Source: an uncultured Bacteroidales bacterium (GTDB lineage: Bacteria; Bacteroidota; Bacteroidia; Bacteroidales; F082). From it: a stretch of DNA of 5,625 nt. Within the stretch, counting starts at the first letter, position 1. Each line of letters begins with the position of its first letter. Below the pieces are notes generated by a model that saw only the letters and a list, made by a program, of their open reading frames with translations, was not told where the DNA came from and ran no database searches. The position numbers and the translations under genes were made by a program. This document shows positions 4,442-5,625 of this stretch, one piece after another. The stretch lies in assembly GCA_937896505.1 (NCBI GenBank), contig CALBNP010000193.1, positions 1-5,625 on the forward strand, read 5' to 3'.

Positions 4442-5625
4442 TTATTTTAAAAGGTCGTTAAACTTGTCTTCCAGTTCGCCAAGGGTAAATGGCAAACCTT
4501 GAACCTTATTATATTGTTCGGTCTTGTATTCTGGGAAGTTCATTCTCAGATACTTGGCAAACTGACCACGGTTGATTTCGCACACCACGATCTTCTTGTG
4601 ACCAGAGAGCACTTCAGCAGTGTTCTTTGGCAGAGGCATGATGTAATCGAAATGAGCGTGAGCCACCGACTTGCCTTCTTCCATCATCTTTTCGACAGCG
4701 GTACGGACAACACCGAAAGTGCCGCCCCAGCTGACAACGAGGAGGTCAGCGTTCTTGTCGCCGTAGATTTCCTGCAACGGAATGTCATCAGCAACGCGGT
4801 TGATCTTTTCTTCACGCAGTTCGGTCATAATCTGGTGGTTTTCAGGATTTGTGGAGAGGTTACCAACCACATTTTCCTTTTCCAGACCACCGACGCGGTG
4901 ACGGAGGCCTTCGGTTCCCGGGATAGCCCATTCGCGAGCCAAAGTCTTTTCGTCGCGGCGATATGGACGATAGTCAGGGTCGTTAGCCTTGGCGAGGCGT
5001 GGAGTAATTGTAGGCATATCAGCCATGCGAGGGATGCGGAACACTTCTGAACCATTGCCGAGAGCGCCATCGCTCAGCAGAATGACCGGAGTCATGTGTT
5101 CGAGAGCGATTCTCGAAGCCTCGAATGCTGAATAGAAGCAACCAGCGGAGCTTCTTGCAGCCATCACTACCAACGGAGCATCACCGTTACGGCCGTAAAG
5201 TGCCTGCATGAGGTCGCTCTGTTCTGTCTTGGTTGGCAGGCCAGTTGAAGGGCCGCCGCGCTGAACGTCGATGATGACCAATGGCAATTCGGTCATAACG
5301 GCCAAACCCATGGCTTCGCTCTTCAGCGAAAGACCAGGGCCGGAAGTCGTGGTGACAGAGAGGCAACCGGCATAGGAAGCACCGATTGACGACATGATAC
5401 CGGCGATTTCATCTTCAGCCTGATAAGCTTTCACGCCGAGTTCCTTATGCTTGGTGAGTTCCACCAGAATATCGGTAGCAGGCGTGATAGGATAAGAACC
5501 CAAGAACAGCTGGCGGCCCGAACGCTCGCTTGCTGCCATGAGACCCCATGCCATAGCCGTGTTACCTGTGATGTTACGATATTTGCCCTTTTCGAGTTCG
5601 GCAGCTTCCACCTTATAAGTATTGG
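4442..5625 (-). CDS. korA: 2-oxoacid:ferredoxin oxidoreductase, alpha subunit (5' part outside window)
   Basis: The frame is open through the right edge (codons for N-T-Y-K precede the GTG at 5611), so that GTG is not a credible start. The gene is probably the long form in which a gamma domain is fused before the alpha domain; those proteins are around 600 aa, and about 394 codons are visible. The visible part carries the alpha-subunit pyrimidine-binding domain: SYPITPATDI (around 5497-5468), the conserved acidic segment YQAEDEIAGI, TTTSGPGLSLKSEAMGLA, and the signature RGGPSTGLPTKTEQSDL (around 5260-5210). A transketolase C-terminal-like domain follows, with DLLVVSWGGTFGVVR and the ending VCEINRGQFAKYLR...LGELEDKFNDLLK. 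It works as a heterodimer with the beta subunit encoded 7 bp downstream. Whether a gamma domain is present must be read from DNA beyond this window. Confidence 0.93.
   Translation of the reverse strand, partial: NTYKVEAAELEKGKYRNITGNTAMAWGLMAASERSGRQLFLGSYPITPATDILVELTKHKELGVKAYQAEDEIAGIMSSIGASYAGCLSVTTTSGPGLSLKSEAMGLAVMTELPLVIIDVQRGGPSTGLPTKTEQSDLMQALYGRNGDAPLVVMAARSSAGCFYSAFEASRIALEHMTPVILLSDGALGNGSEVFRIPRMADMPTITPRLAKANDPDYRPYRRDEKTLAREWAIPGTEGLRHRVGGLEKENVVGNLSTNPENHQIMTELREEKINRVADDIPLQEIYGDKNADLLVVSWGGTFGVVRTAVEKMMEEGKSVAHAHFDYIMPLPKNTAEVLSGHKKIVVCEINRGQFAKYLRMNFPEYKTEQYNKVQGLPFTLGELEDKFNDLLK

Noticed and set aside
106..4517. A shared 16-base string (ACCTTATTATATTGTT) near 106 and near 4503
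   Set aside because: Both copies encode a Gln-Tyr-Asn-Lys-Val stretch in unrelated genes (tilS and korA) and no similarity extends beyond it. I take it as chance.
4499..5050. A 183-codon open frame on the plus strand
   Set aside because: It is antisense to the alpha subunit of the oxidoreductase, whose family motifs are unambiguous. The open frame follows from biased codon use on the other strand.
5609..5611. GTG as the start codon of the alpha subunit gene
   Set aside because: The frame continues upstream to the window edge, and family members normally have a further N-terminal domain. The gene is better treated as cut by the edge.

Overview
The window looks like chromosomal DNA from an anaerobic member of the Bacteroidota, most likely a Bacteroidales lineage that has type IX secretion. 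Four things point there: several promoters match the Bacteroidota -7 consensus TAnnTTTG, starts lack clear Shine-Dalgarno sequences, one exported protein ends in a type IX sorting tail, and a two-gene 2-oxoacid:ferredoxin oxidoreductase is present. I see no RNA gene, CRISPR array, transposase or integrase. Every gene is on the minus strand, so transcription runs from the right edge to the left.

In transcription order: (1) 5625-4442 is the 3' two thirds of the alpha subunit (korA-like) of a 2-oxoacid:ferredoxin oxidoreductase, open at the right edge. (2) 4434-3412 is its beta subunit (korB-like), 7 bp downstream, followed by a strong intrinsic terminator (3388-3359). (3) 3259-2693 is a flavin reductase-like FMN-binding protein with its own promoter. 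(4) 2630-1179 is a secreted, cysteine-rich protein with two thioredoxin-like domains around an Fn3-like domain and a type IX sorting tail, also with its own promoter. (5) 1162-1082 is an orphan second copy of the last 23 codons and stop of the flavin reductase. (6) 1024-137 is an HTH-Fic protein whose promoter sits in a perfect 11-bp palindrome with a further half-site at the start codon. (7) 137-1 is the beginning of tilS, which shares one base with the fic stop codon.

The kor pair supplies ferredoxin-linked oxidation or reductive carboxylation of a 2-oxoacid in the cytoplasm. fic and tilS probably form one transcript that the Fic HTH domain may autoregulate. The most informative structural signal is an 81-bp direct repeat (1082-1162 and 2685-2765, 4 mismatches) flanking the secreted thioredoxin-like gene. 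All four differences are silent with respect to the flavin reductase reading frame (three synonymous codons and TGA versus TAA). This suggests that the roughly 1.6-kb gene block came in with, or was joined to, a diverged but functional allele of the flavin reductase 3' end. I did not find evidence for a wholly new multi-gene system. The insertion footprint and the fic operator are the points most worth following.
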